Source of the DNA: an uncultured Bacteroidales bacterium
Lineage (GTDB): Bacteria; Bacteroidota; Bacteroidia; Bacteroidales; Bacteroidaceae
Assembly: GCA_902775375.1 (NCBI GenBank)
Contig: CACYLU010000004.1
Coordinates: 99,384-163,383, forward strand
Direction of reading: 5' to 3'
DNA: 64,000 nt
In this document: in pieces, positions 33,031-42,659 of the stretch
Layout of the letters: every line of letters starts with the position of its first letter
Numbering within the stretch: position 1 is the stretch's first letter
The notes under the pieces: model-generated
The model's database searches: none
Told to the model about the DNA's origin: nothing
Seen by the model: the letters and a program-made list of their open reading frames with translations, nothing else
Program-made: the position numbers and the translations under genes

Positions 33031-36000
33031 ATGAAAAATAATCTAATTTACCTATTGTTGGCAGTTTGTTGCAGCAATACTATGCAAGCCCAGCAGGGAT
33101 TCCTAAATAACATCTATAGTCGCATTGAGAATACGCAAGTATTTGAGCAAGGACAGGAAGAAGGACATGCATACTATATCCCCAAAAACAATCTTTCGCT
33201 CAATGGGAAGTGGAAGTTTTATTTTGCTGATGTGCCAGAAGACATTCCACAGCAATTTTTTCAGACAAACTATAATGACAGCAAGTGGAATCTGATAGAC
33301 GTACCTTCCAATTGGGAAATGCAAGGCTATGGCGATAAGCTGTTCCGAAACGTTCATGCACCTTTTAAGGCAAATCCGCCTCATGTGCCTCGCGAGTATA
33401 ACCCAACCGGTGCCTATCGCACCTCGTTCAACTTGCCTGCAGATTGGAGTGGGAAAGAGGTATTCTTGCGCTTTGAGAAAGTCGCTTCGGCTTCGTTTGT
33501 ATGGGTGAACGGACAAGAGGTGGGCTATAATGAAGGTGCCCAGGAACCTGCTGAATATAACATTACTCCTTATCTGAAGAAAGGTAAGAATACCATTGCA
33601 GTAATGGTGACAAAATATAATGATGGCTATTACCTGGAAGGACAGGACTACTGGCGACTGGCTGGTATCTTTGATGATGTGTGGGTGATGGCAACGCCCA
33701 AGACTCGCCTGATGGATTGGCAGGTAATAACTGATCTGGATGAGAATTATCGTGATGCTGAATTGCAGATAAATACTTTCATAAAGAATTATGGTGCCTC
33801 TATGGAAGGTTTGCAGGTAAAGGCTTTGCTCTCTGACAAGAATGGACAGCAGGTGGCTGTGATGCAGGGTGCTGTGCCAGTTGTTGCCGATCGTCAGATG
33901 GCAGAGACTTCCCTTAAAAATCATGTGACGAACCCGTTGAAATGGACATCTGAGACTCCTCATCTGTATAACCTTAACTTACAGTTGTTGAGTAATGGGC
34001 AGGTGATTGATGAGGTAAATACCCGCATAGGTTTCAAGGAGACAAGAATTATAGGTGAGACTTTCTATCTTAATGGCGTACCATTGAAAGTGAATGCACA
34101 GAACAGTCACATGCAGCATCCAGTGATGGGGCATGCTATGACAGAGGACGTGATTCGCAAAGACTTTGAAATACTGAAGCAGTTTAACTTCAATGCTGTG
34201 CGTACTTCACATTATCCACCTGTAAACAAATATCTGGAGCTGGCAGATGAATATGGCCTGTTCATCATTGATGAGACAGGTGATGAGGCGCATGCTTCCG
34301 AACAAATATCTGGAGAAGATCAGTATCTGGGTATGTATCAAGAACGAGTGCGACGCATGGTGCTCAGAGACCGCAACCATGCATGTGTCTTGTTTTGGAG
34401 TGCAGGCAATGAAAGTGGTGAGGGGCATCTGATAGGTGAGGTTATTAAAGAAGGAAAGAAGTATGATCCTACTCGTTCATGGATGTATGGGGGCAATGCC
34501 TATAGTCATCCTGCAGAGGAAATCATAGGCCCACGTTATCCTACGCCAGAAGAACTTGACCTGCAGGTAGGTCTGCATGGCGATGGTGACATACGCCCTT
34601 CGTTTATGGATGAATATCTCTCTGTTGCAGGAAATGGAGGTGGAGCTTTGGACGACTTTTGGCGAGTAATCTACAACCATCCGAGAACAATGGGTGGTGC
34701 CATCTGGGACTTTGTAAGTCCTGGCTTGCAAGAACCTGCCCGTTTGGTGCAGGATGACTCTCCTTTCCACACCCCAGCACATTTGATGGGTAATGCTAAG
34801 TTGCTGAAAAGTAAGAACGGAACAGTACTCGACCTTAATGGACACGACCAGTGGGTAGAGGTATATCGTGCTGATAATGTGGAAATCAGTTCTGATCAGC
34901 TGACAATCACTATGCAAGTCTATCCGCGTAAACTGATCAGTAGCTGTGGATCGTTCATTACTAAAGGTAGCAAACAATTAGGCATACAGCAGGAAGGCAA
35001 GGAAAACATCATCTTCTACATATATACTGATAAACTCTATAAGGCTACAGGCAAATTGCCTGCAGATTGGGAGTACAACTGGCACAATCTGTATGCCGTA
35101 TATGATGGTGCTCAGTTGCGTTTGCTCATCGATGGACAAGAGGTGGCAAAAGCAGAAGCTAAGGGTAACATCAGGAACCTGCCTATGCCACTGAATATAG
35201 GGCGTAATGAGGAAACACATGGACAAGAGACTGATGTATATATCTGTGATGCTCAAATTGATAAGGTAGGGGTGTTCGACAGAGCTTTGCCTGTTGAAGA
35301 ACTGACAGCAGAGAAGTCTGTTCTTTGGCTTGATTTTGAGAGTGAGACCAAAGAAGGTAATTTTTTCAGCTACGGCATAGGTGCAAGGACATACGGAAGC
35401 ATTTGGCCAGATCGTACTCCACAACCAGAGATGTGGCAGATGAAGAAAACAGTTCAGCCTCTGAGCTTCTCAATGCTGGATGTTGAAAAAGGTTTGGTGG
35501 AAGTGTGGAATCGTAATCATTTCCTGCCTGCCTCTCATTACGATAATACCTGGCAGATTGAGTGTGAAGGAAAGGTACTGGCTTCAGGTACGTTGGATAT
35601 CCGGACACCAGCCCTTCAGAAAGAGGTGGTGAGGGTGCCCTATCATCTGACTGATATTGATTCTACTAAAGAGTATTTCCTACGCATTAGCTCTAAGCTG
35701 AAACAGGATGAACTGTGGGCAAAAAAAGGCTTTGAGGTGAGCTGGGATCAGTTGCCTTTGAATAAGGTCTCTATGGCTTCATTCCCAAGCAGTATTAGCA
35801 ATGAAAAACTTAATTTGTCGCAGACTGCCGATGGCTATACAATTACTGGCTCCGACTTTACATACCATTTTAATAAAAATGGTCAGCTATGCTCAATTGT
35901 GAAAGGTGGCAAGGAACTGTTGAAGTCACCACTGAAGTTGAATGTTTGGCGTGCTCCACTAGCCAATGAGCAAGATCAATGGAACTCATGGCGGGCATTG

Positions 36001-36750
36001 AGTCGTGACATGCTATCTTCTGTCTATGGCATGCAGCTTGCTACTGTTTATTATCATGCTAATCTTGACCATCTTACCTATACACCTCTCCAGGTGGAGG
36101 CTCAGATGCTTGATGGAGATGTTTATATGAGAGTGAGAGACTTTATGCAGTTTGGCTCTCCTACAATGGCACGCCAGGATAGCTACATCTTTGGTGCGCA
36201 ATATAATGGCTATGAAGAAAACTATTTATATGTCATTCATTCAGATGGCAGTGTGACTTTAACCCACGAACTGACACCACAGGGCTCAATGCCGATGTGG
36301 CTTCCTCGCGTTGGCTTGACTCTTACGCTGGATAAATCGTTGCAACAAGTTGACTATTATGGTAGGGGCCCTCAGGAAAACTATCCAGACCGCAAGACGG
36401 GATATGCCGTTGGTCAATATCATAATACGGTGGATGGTATGTACGAGCCTTACCTCATTCCGCAAGATCATGGTTTACGGACTGATAATCGTGAAATGAA
36501 ACTGTATGATGCTGAGGGTAGGGGAATTGGAGTGACCATGAACGAATTGTTCAATTTCAACGTATCAAATTACAGTACTGAGAACCTGACCAAAGCCGTT
36601 TACCAATATCAACTGCAAAAGCAGGATGGTGTAACGCTGAACCTAGATTATGCTACCAGTGGTGTGGGGTGCACTGCACGTGGCATTTTCCCCGCATACC
36701 GGGCATTGCCTACTGCCTATAGGCGAGTGATTAACATAAAACTAAATTGA
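33031..36750 (+). CDS. GH2 beta-galactosidase with an inserted LamG-like domain
   Basis: The 1239-residue secreted enzyme has a signal peptide, a GH2 sugar-binding domain (LSLNGKWKFYFADVPE ... EYNPTGAYRTSFNLP), a beta-sandwich, and a TIM barrel with the acid/base Glu in WSAGNESGEG (about residue 461). The nucleophile Glu is in SFMDEYLSVAGNGGG (about 528). A concanavalin/LamG-type module sits at about residues 585-770. The DUF4981-type domain (VEVWNRNHFLP) and the C-terminal Bgal_small_N domain (YYGRGPQENYPDR) follow. It should release beta-galactose from oligosaccharides or galactan in the periplasm. GH30 follows 2 bp after its stop. Confidence 0.93.
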   Translation: MKNNLIYLLLAVCCSNTMQAQQGFLNNIYSRIENTQVFEQGQEEGHAYYIPKNNLSLNGKWKFYFADVPEDIPQQFFQTNYNDSKWNLIDVPSNWEMQGYGDKLFRNVHAPFKANPPHVPREYNPTGAYRTSFNLPADWSGKEVFLRFEKVASASFVWVNGQEVGYNEGAQEPAEYNITPYLKKGKNTIAVMVTKYNDGYYLEGQDYWRLAGIFDDVWVMATPKTRLMDWQVITDLDENYRDAELQINTFIKNYGASMEGLQVKALLSDKNGQQVAVMQGAVPVVADRQMAETSLKNHVTNPLKWTSETPHLYNLNLQLLSNGQVIDEVNTRIGFKETRIIGETFYLNGVPLKVNAQNSHMQHPVMGHAMTEDVIRKDFEILKQFNFNAVRTSHYPPVNKYLELADEYGLFIIDETGDEAHASEQISGEDQYLGMYQERVRRMVLRDRNHACVLFWSAGNESGEGHLIGEVIKEGKKYDPTRSWMYGGNAYSHPAEEIIGPRYPTPEELDLQVGLHGDGDIRPSFMDEYLSVAGNGGGALDDFWRVIYNHPRTMGGAIWDFVSPGLQEPARLVQDDSPFHTPAHLMGNAKLLKSKNGTVLDLNGHDQWVEVYRADNVEISSDQLTITMQVYPRKLISSCGSFITKGSKQLGIQQEGKENIIFYIYTDKLYKATGKLPADWEYNWHNLYAVYDGAQLRLLIDGQEVAKAEAKGNIRNLPMPLNIGRNEETHGQETDVYICDAQIDKVGVFDRALPVEELTAEKSVLWLDFESETKEGNFFSYGIGARTYGSIWPDRTPQPEMWQMKKTVQPLSFSMLDVEKGLVEVWNRNHFLPASHYDNTWQIECEGKVLASGTLDIRTPALQKEVVRVPYHLTDIDSTKEYFLRISSKLKQDELWAKKGFEVSWDQLPLNKVSMASFPSSISNEKLNLSQTADGYTITGSDFTYHFNKNGQLCSIVKGGKELLKSPLKLNVWRAPLANEQDQWNSWRALSRDMLSSVYGMQLATVYYHANLDHLTYTPLQVEAQMLDGDVYMRVRDFMQFGSPTMARQDSYIFGAQYNGYEENYLYVIHSDGSVTLTHELTPQGSMPMWLPRVGLTLTLDKSLQQVDYYGRGPQENYPDRKTGYAVGQYHNTVDGMYEPYLIPQDHGLRTDNREMKLYDAEGRGIGVTMNELFNFNVSNYSTENLTKAVYQYQLQKQDGVTLNLDYATSGVGCTARGIFPAYRALPTAYRRVINIKLN

Positions 36751-36752
36751 TA

Positions 36753-38258
36753 ATGCAGAAAACAATGATGATGCTGGCGATGGTTGGACTGATGATGTCC
36801 TGCCAGCAAGGACCAAAAGTTACTGAGTGGGTGACAACTTCATATGATGCCCCTTGGCAAATTAATGCTACAACACAGTTGACTGATGCCGTGAGCGATT
36901 CTTTGGTGATAATTGATTCAACCAAAACGCTGCAAACCATCGAGGGATTCGGCACTTGCTTCAACGAGTTGGGGTGGAGCTCATTGAGTGAGTTGGGCTA
37001 TGATGAAATACAAAATATCATGCACGAGCTTTTCGAGCCTGGCAAGGGAGCCAATCTTACAATGGGGCGTATGCCATTGGGTGCTAACGATTTTAGCTTA
37101 GACTATTATAGTTATGATGAAACCGATGGTGATTTCGACTTGAAAGATTTCAGCATCGACCATGATCGTCAGACATTGCTGCCTTTCGTAAAAGCTGCTT
37201 TGGCTGTTCAGCCACATATCAAGATGTTTGCATCTCCTTGGTGCCCTCCTGCTTGGATGAAATATAACAAGCACTATGCTTGCAACTCTACTGCAGCTAT
37301 TCGAAAGATGGTGGAGGAACGCATGGCTCAGTTGCCTGATAGTGTGCGTCATCGTATGGGTGGCAACTCTGGAATTTTAGGATGGTTGAGTGTTGATAAT
37401 GGTCTTCCCATCGATAAGGTGATTCCTGAAGGTGAGGATGCCTTTATTCAGGAACCTCAATACCTTGATGCTTATGCCCGTTATTTTGGTAAGTTCATTG
37501 ATGCATATCGTGGTGAAGGTGTTGTTTTCCAGACTGTAATGCCCCAGAATGAGTTTAATTCTTCTCAGCCTTATCCTGCTTGCGTGTGGAAGCCAGAGAG
37601 CCTGGCCGACTTTATAGGGAATTACCTTGGCCCGGAAATGGAGAAACGTGGGGTAGAAGTTTATTATGGAACTATAGAACGCGCCAACTTGGATCTGAGT
37701 CGCACCGTATTGAACCATCCAACAGCTAGTAAATATATTAGCGGATTGGGATTCCAGTGGGCAGGCAAGAATGCTCTGCCTACCTTGCATGCAGAATATC
37801 CCAATCTCCCCTGCTATCAGACTGAACAGGAGTGTGGTGATGGCAAGAACGATTGGGCAGGAGCTATGCATTCATGGGACTTGATGAAACACTATTTCAA
37901 GTATGGCGTGCAGGCCTATTTCTATTGGAACACCTCACTGTTTGAGGGTGGGGTAAGCCATTGGGGCTGGAGCCAGAATAGTCTGGTAACAGTGAATAAG
38001 GATAATAAGACTTTCCGCTACACCCCCGAATATTATGTATTGAAACATGCCAGCCACTATGTATTGCCAGGAGCTAAACTGTTGGATTTGTCAGGAAGCT
38101 ATACTGACGCTATGGCTTTTGTCAATACTGATGGTAGTGTGGTAGCATTAGTGGGGAATCAGACTGATCATAATCAGCCTGTTACTTTGCAGTTGAATGG
38201 GAAGAATGTGACGGTAACGCTGTCTCCGAATACCCTGAATACAGTTGTCTTGAGATAG
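36753..38258 (+). CDS. GH30-family glycoside hydrolase, lipoprotein
   Basis: The protein of 501 residues has a lipoprotein signal (MLAMVGLMMSCQQG, Cys 17). The GH30 barrel follows, with QTIEGFGTCFNELGW at the first strand, the acid/base Glu in MPQNEFNSSQ (about residue 267) and the nucleophile Glu in YQTEQECGDG (about 358). A small C-terminal beta-sandwich completes it. GH30 members include beta-glucosylceramidase, beta-1,6-glucanase, beta-xylosidase and beta-fucosidase types, and the specificity here is not clear. I chose the ATG at 36753; an in-frame TTG overlaps the GH2 stop. It is almost certainly co-transcribed with GH2. Confidence 0.92.
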   Translation: MQKTMMMLAMVGLMMSCQQGPKVTEWVTTSYDAPWQINATTQLTDAVSDSLVIIDSTKTLQTIEGFGTCFNELGWSSLSELGYDEIQNIMHELFEPGKGANLTMGRMPLGANDFSLDYYSYDETDGDFDLKDFSIDHDRQTLLPFVKAALAVQPHIKMFASPWCPPAWMKYNKHYACNSTAAIRKMVEERMAQLPDSVRHRMGGNSGILGWLSVDNGLPIDKVIPEGEDAFIQEPQYLDAYARYFGKFIDAYRGEGVVFQTVMPQNEFNSSQPYPACVWKPESLADFIGNYLGPEMEKRGVEVYYGTIERANLDLSRTVLNHPTASKYISGLGFQWAGKNALPTLHAEYPNLPCYQTEQECGDGKNDWAGAMHSWDLMKHYFKYGVQAYFYWNTSLFEGGVSHWGWSQNSLVTVNKDNKTFRYTPEYYVLKHASHYVLPGAKLLDLSGSYTDAMAFVNTDGSVVALVGNQTDHNQPVTLQLNGKNVTVTLSPNTLNTVVLR

Positions 38259-38325
38259 TAGCATCAACCAAATCCTCCTAAGAAAAGAGAAGTACGAAGA
38301 TAATAGAAAATAAGTAGAGTTTACC

Positions 38326-38883
38326 ATGATCTATCTCAATGATAGAATATTCGATTTTGACTTTGAAACGGCGTTGGCTGAGTTGTCAGACCAGCGCCGT
38401 GAACAAGCCTTACGTTTTAAGCATGAGCTGGGACAGCGTACGTGTGTAGCTGCCTACCTCTTGCTTTGCGAGGGACTGCAAAAGGAATATGGCATAACTG
38501 ATAAGCCTGTGTTTGATTATGGTGAACATGGCAAACCATTTATCATGGGACATCCCGAGATTCATTTCAACCTCAGTCACTGTCGTGAGGCAGCTATTTG
38601 CATAATTGCTGAACATCCTGTAGGCATTGACATCGAATCGATTCGTGAATTCAAACCAACATTGGTGGATTATACAATGAATGAAGAGGAAGTGTTTCGT
38701 ATCTATCAGGCAGAACGTTCAGATATTGAGTTTATCAAGTTGTGGACACAGAAAGAGGCTGTACTGAAGCTCTCTGGTGAGGGTATCAGTAGGGATATGA
38801 AACAGGTACTACACAATCCTCCAGCATCGCTCACCACTGTCGTTAGTGCCGACTTTCGCTATATTTATAGCTATTGCTATTAA
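38326..38883 (+). CDS. 4'-phosphopantetheinyl transferase superfamily protein
   Basis: The protein of 185 residues is of the Sfp/AcpT type. PEIHFNLSHCREAAICII contains the conserved His, VGIDIESIRE carries the Mg-binding Asp-x-Glu pair, and FIKLWTQKEAVLKLSGEGIS is the WxxKEA(x)xK signature. It activates carrier proteins by adding phosphopantetheine from CoA. No polyketide or peptide synthetase is nearby, so its client may be the fatty-acid acyl carrier protein. It follows GH30 by 67 bp and is convergent with the next gene. Confidence 0.92.
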   Translation: MIYLNDRIFDFDFETALAELSDQRREQALRFKHELGQRTCVAAYLLLCEGLQKEYGITDKPVFDYGEHGKPFIMGHPEIHFNLSHCREAAICIIAEHPVGIDIESIREFKPTLVDYTMNEEEVFRIYQAERSDIEFIKLWTQKEAVLKLSGEGISRDMKQVLHNPPASLTTVVSADFRYIYSYCY

Positions 38884-38922
38884 TTTTCATTCAGAAATGA
38901 TACTTCTTGTATCTCACCAGCA

Positions 38923-39348
38923 TCATTGGGTGGTCGTCAATAAAACCTTAGTCAAAGTATCAAAAATCTCTTCCTCTCTCTCGTAGGGATGGATTTGGAA
39001 GTAAGCGTCTCCCGTCAGCATAGCCGAAAGTTGTGTTTTCGTCTTATTATAGAAAATATGGCAAGGCTTACCCAAGTGTTCAGCATATGCCAATTCGTAG
39101 CCCACACCCAACGATGGACATGTACATTCTGCAATCACCACGTCACATTCCTGTAGCCATGTGGTATCTCTGTCATATATCAGCGCATCACGGCTTCGCC
39201 CTTGCTCTAAAAGGTTAAGTTTCGAACTGCCCACATGTTCAGTCAGCACAGTATCTGTGCGTTGCATAAACTCGATAATGCGGTGATAGAGAGTTGCATC
39301 TATACGTCCTCCACGGATGGAACCTGCAAAATAAATCTTTTTATTCAT
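38923..39348 (-). CDS. DNPH1-like nucleoside 2-deoxyribosyltransferase superfamily protein
   Basis: The 141-residue protein begins MNKKIYFAGSIRGGRIDA and continues with VLTEHVG, the DALIYDRDTTWLQECDVVIAECT segment with catalytic-type Asp and Glu, and LGVGYELAYAEHLGKPCHIFY. This pattern matches 2'-deoxynucleoside 5'-phosphate N-hydrolase 1 (DNPH1/Rcl), which splits deoxynucleoside monophosphates into base and deoxyribose 5-phosphate. It would act in nucleotide pool cleansing. I chose the ATG at 39348 because the beta1 strand starts there; the longer frame to 39450 would overlap the divergent transporter gene. Confidence 0.85.
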   Translation of the reverse strand: MNKKIYFAGSIRGGRIDATLYHRIIEFMQRTDTVLTEHVGSSKLNLLEQGRSRDALIYDRDTTWLQECDVVIAECTCPSLGVGYELAYAEHLGKPCHIFYNKTKTQLSAMLTGDAYFQIHPYEREEEIFDTLTKVLLTTTQ

Positions 39349-39401
39349 ATAACTGGCATTAATCATTGATGCGAATTTACGAATTATTGGCGGAAAATAC
39401 C

Positions 39402-39409
39402 TAACTTTG
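39402..39409 (+). promoter_or_regulatory. -7 element for the EamA transporter gene
   Basis: TAACTTTG matches the consensus, about 40 nt before the ATG at 39449. The -33 is not clear. Confidence 0.5.
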
Positions 39410-39448
39410 ACACAAAATCTAAGCAAACAGACTTGACTATTGCAAACC

Positions 39449-40315
39449 ATGAGCGAAACTCAAAAAGGATTTATTCAGTTGCACCTGAGTGTGTTGTTGG
39501 CGGGGTTTACAGGCCTTTTCGGCCGATTGATAACGCTTAACGAGGTAGATATCGTGTGGTATCGTATGCTGTTTACCAGTTGTATTCTGTTAGTATTTAC
39601 AGGACTACCTAAACTGGAATGGCGCAAGGTGTTGCAACTATGTGGGTGTGGTGCATTGCTGGGTTTTCACTGGATATTGTTTTATGGCTCTATCAAGGCT
39701 TCTAATGTTTCCATTGGTGTTATTTGTTTCTCTCTGATAGGTTTCTTTACAGCTATATTTGAACCCATAATATTCAAGCGCAAGATCTCGTGGGTTGAAC
39801 TTTGTTACTCACTCATCACGGTGGCTGGCGTCTTGTGCATCTTCTCGTTTGATGCCCGATATCGTTATGGTATCATGATAGGAGTGGTATCTTCGGCGGT
39901 ATGTGCCTTGTATGCTATTTGCAACAAGAAAGCCAGCGTAGGTATTCGTAGCCGTGATGTTCTTTTATACCAGATGTCGGGTGGTCTAGTCATCGTAAGC
40001 ATGATCATTCCCATATATCTATATTTCTTTCCAAGTAATCAACCCGTGATGGTTATCCCTGCAGGTACTAATCTCTGGTTTATGCTTTGTCATGCCTTGT
40101 TCTGCACCGTTGGTATGTACCTCTTGCAGATTCAGGCGTTGAAGCGTCTATCAGCCTTCACAGTTAATCTTACCTACAATCTTGAGCCTTGTTACACTAT
40201 CATTCTGGCATTCCTTATCTTTGGAGAAGGACGTGAAATCAATTTCTCATTCTATCTTGGTATCGCTATGATTCTCCTGAGCGTCTTACTTCAATCAATG
40301 AGGTCATGGAAATAG
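39449..40315 (+). CDS. EamA/DMT-family transporter
   Basis: The protein of 288 residues has ten predicted membrane helices in two EamA repeats: VLLAGFTGLFGRLI..., GALLGFHWILFYGSIKASNVSIGVICFSLIGFFTAIFEPII, and LKRLSAFTVNLTYNLEPCYTIILAFLIFGE. DMT proteins usually export amino acids or metabolites, and the substrate is unknown. I chose the ATG at 39449; an in-frame TTG three codons earlier is possible. It is divergent from the DNPH1-like gene, and a terminator follows at 40374. Confidence 0.9.
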   Translation: MSETQKGFIQLHLSVLLAGFTGLFGRLITLNEVDIVWYRMLFTSCILLVFTGLPKLEWRKVLQLCGCGALLGFHWILFYGSIKASNVSIGVICFSLIGFFTAIFEPIIFKRKISWVELCYSLITVAGVLCIFSFDARYRYGIMIGVVSSAVCALYAICNKKASVGIRSRDVLLYQMSGGLVIVSMIIPIYLYFFPSNQPVMVIPAGTNLWFMLCHALFCTVGMYLLQIQALKRLSAFTVNLTYNLEPCYTIILAFLIFGEGREINFSFYLGIAMILLSVLLQSMRSWK

Positions 40316-40373
40316 AAGCGACTAACTAAATATATATAATTGCAGAGATAAGTTGTTGGTGAAAGCAAAGAAA

Positions 40374-40405
40374 AAGGGATGCTTTAAGAAGCATCCCTTC
40401 ATTAT
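40374..40405. terminator. Terminator between the EamA and GH3 genes
   Basis: AAGGGATGCTT (40374-40384) pairs with AAGCATCCCTT (40389-40399) around a TAAG tetraloop. Both sides are A/T rich, so it can serve both convergent genes. Confidence 0.85.
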
Positions 40406-40420
40406 TTACTTTAACGAACT

Positions 40421-42622
40421 TTAGATTTCAACTGTAGTCTGCAAAGGCAGGTTATCAGATGAACCACCAACATAGATTACAGCTTTGCCGCTCTCCACGT
40501 TCCAAGCATGCTGGAACTCGTTCCAATGGCGAAGGCGATCTTTTGGAATAGTGATAGTTATCTTGGTTGTCTCGCCAGCCTTGATGGCAGTACGCTTAAA
40601 ACCCTTCAATTCATATTTTGGACGTTCCACCTTAGAGTCAGGACGGCCAATATAAACTTGTGAAACCTCTTCTGCTTCCATATTTCCCTGATTAGCCACA
40701 TCAAAAGTAACCTCAATGTTCTCACCTTCAACTTTGGCAGCCAGGTTAGCATACTTGAATGGTACGTATGACAATCCATAGCCGAAAGCATACATAGGCT
40801 TCACATTCTTGGTAGTGTACCAACGGTAGCCAACGAAGATGCCCTCAGAATAGTCAGCATCAGCCTTACGAACAGCAAAACGGTCACGGTTAACCAGGTT
40901 TACGAACACATCACCACCGCCTTGTTCCTGCTGAGGATAAACACCCAGTGCATAAGCAGGAGAGTCCTCCAATTTTCTTGGGAAAGTAAATGGCAGCTTG
41001 CCAGAAGGAGCAATCTTGCCAGTCAATACGTCAGCCAGTGCATTGCCACCCTCTGTGCCGTTGAACCAGCTATATACCAAACTCTTTGCTACAGGTTCCA
41101 CCTCACGCAAGTCAACAGGAGCACCAGCCACCATTACTACTACGATGTTAGGATTTATCTCTGCAATATCTTCCAGCAAATCTTCCTGATCGAATGGCAA
41201 CTTGATAGTAGTACGGTCAGAACCTTCAGTTTCCACCTCACGGTTGTCACCACCGATAAACAGAACCACATCAGCACCCTTCACAGCTTTCAGTGCCTCC
41301 TTCTTCAGCTTCTCCATGCGTTTCTCGTATTCCTCCATTGCGTTCTCAGGCAACTTTTGGCCCCAACGGGCTTGTGGAGCAGGTTCATAACCACGGGCAT
41401 AGCGAATCTTAGCTTTACCCTTCAGTGCTTTCTGCAGACCTTCCAGAGGGGTTACCTCGTAGAGCGTCTTCACACCAGCGCCTACACCACCTAACGCCAT
41501 AGTACGTGTAGCGTTGTCACCAATCACAGCAATGGTCTTTACCTTGTTGCTCAGTGGCAACAAACCTTCGTTCTTCAGCAATACGATGCTCTTTGAAGCC
41601 ACTTTGTAGGCAATTGCCTGAGTCTCTGGTTGAGAAGTTACCTTCTTATTGGCTACGTCATCAGGCACAGGGTTCACAGTTAGTCGAACGCGCAGGATGT
41701 TGCGCACTCTCTGGTCAATCACATTCATGGGCACATCTCCTCTGTTAACGGCAGCAATCAGAGAATCACCCAAATAGGTGCTACTTGGCATCTCAACTTC
41801 CAAACCACCCATTACTGCACCAACGGTAGAGTGAGTACCACCCCAGTCGCTGATGATCATACCCTTGAAACCCCATTCATTGCGCAGAATGTTTTCCTGC
41901 AAGTTGAAGTTCTCTGAGCACCATTGACCCCAAATCTTGTTGTATGCAGCCATCATGCCCCATGCGTTACCTTCCTTTACAGCCATCTCAAATGGGGTGA
42001 GGTATATTTCGCGTAAAGCACGCTCGGAGATGTTTGCATTGATGAAACCACGCATATTCTCCTGACTGTTCACAGCAAAGTGCTTCAGACATACAGCCTC
42101 GTTCATGTCTTGAGCACCTTTAGTATAGCCAGTAGCCAGTATGCCACTCAGCAGTGGATCCTCACTCAGGTACTCGTAGGTACGACCACCAGTAGGCAGT
42201 CGCTGGATGTTCATGGCAGGACCCAAGATCATGTCTTTGCCACGCAACTTAGCCTCAATGGCCATACCCTTGCCATATTCATAAGCAATGCCAGGGCACC
42301 AGGTAGCAGCCAGTGCAGAGCCAGTAGGGAAGAAGGTCGCACGGTCGGTATCCCAGCCCAGTGGGGTCCAAGAGTGGTCTTCCAACTCTTCACGAATGCC
42401 GAAAGGACCGTCGGCATACTTCATGTCGGCAATGCCCAGTCTTTCGATACCTGCTGAAGAGAACATGGTTTTGCCATGCAGCATATTCACCTTCTCTTCC
42501 AGCGTCATTGTTTTAATGATTTCCGTAATCTCAGCCTCATGTTGCAGAAGCGGATTCTTCTGCTGTGCTGAAGCCACACCAAAAAACATGGATGCAGCCA
42601 GCAAAATGAATGACTTCTTCAT
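40421..42622 (-). CDS. GH3-family beta-glucosidase-like hydrolase, secreted
   Basis: The protein of 733 residues has a signal peptide ending in ASAQQ. The N-terminal GH3 barrel includes YADGPFGIREE, RGKDMILGPAMNIQRLPTGGRTYEYLSEDP, CLKHFAVNSQE, and the nucleophile Asp in GMIISDWGGTHS (about residue 260). The C-terminal (alpha/beta)6 domain carries IAVIGDNA and KSIVLLKNEGLLPL. An FnIII-like domain ends the protein. The substrate could be beta-glucosides, xylosides or other plant sugars. It is 37 bp downstream of the thioredoxin-fold gene on the same strand. Confidence 0.93.
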   Translation of the reverse strand: MKKSFILLAASMFFGVASAQQKNPLLQHEAEITEIIKTMTLEEKVNMLHGKTMFSSAGIERLGIADMKYADGPFGIREELEDHSWTPLGWDTDRATFFPTGSALAATWCPGIAYEYGKGMAIEAKLRGKDMILGPAMNIQRLPTGGRTYEYLSEDPLLSGILATGYTKGAQDMNEAVCLKHFAVNSQENMRGFINANISERALREIYLTPFEMAVKEGNAWGMMAAYNKIWGQWCSENFNLQENILRNEWGFKGMIISDWGGTHSTVGAVMGGLEVEMPSSTYLGDSLIAAVNRGDVPMNVIDQRVRNILRVRLTVNPVPDDVANKKVTSQPETQAIAYKVASKSIVLLKNEGLLPLSNKVKTIAVIGDNATRTMALGGVGAGVKTLYEVTPLEGLQKALKGKAKIRYARGYEPAPQARWGQKLPENAMEEYEKRMEKLKKEALKAVKGADVVLFIGGDNREVETEGSDRTTIKLPFDQEDLLEDIAEINPNIVVVMVAGAPVDLREVEPVAKSLVYSWFNGTEGGNALADVLTGKIAPSGKLPFTFPRKLEDSPAYALGVYPQQEQGGGDVFVNLVNRDRFAVRKADADYSEGIFVGYRWYTTKNVKPMYAFGYGLSYVPFKYANLAAKVEGENIEVTFDVANQGNMEAEEVSQVYIGRPDSKVERPKYELKGFKRTAIKAGETTKITITIPKDRLRHWNEFQHAWNVESGKAVIYVGGSSDNLPLQTTVEI

Positions 42623-42659
42623 TTGTAATAATATATGGTTGTTTTCTATTCATCTTATT

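Noticed and set aside
36747-36752. TTG start for GH30 overlapping the GH2 stop
   Set aside because: The ATG two codons later gives a normal lipoprotein signal and needs no overlap.
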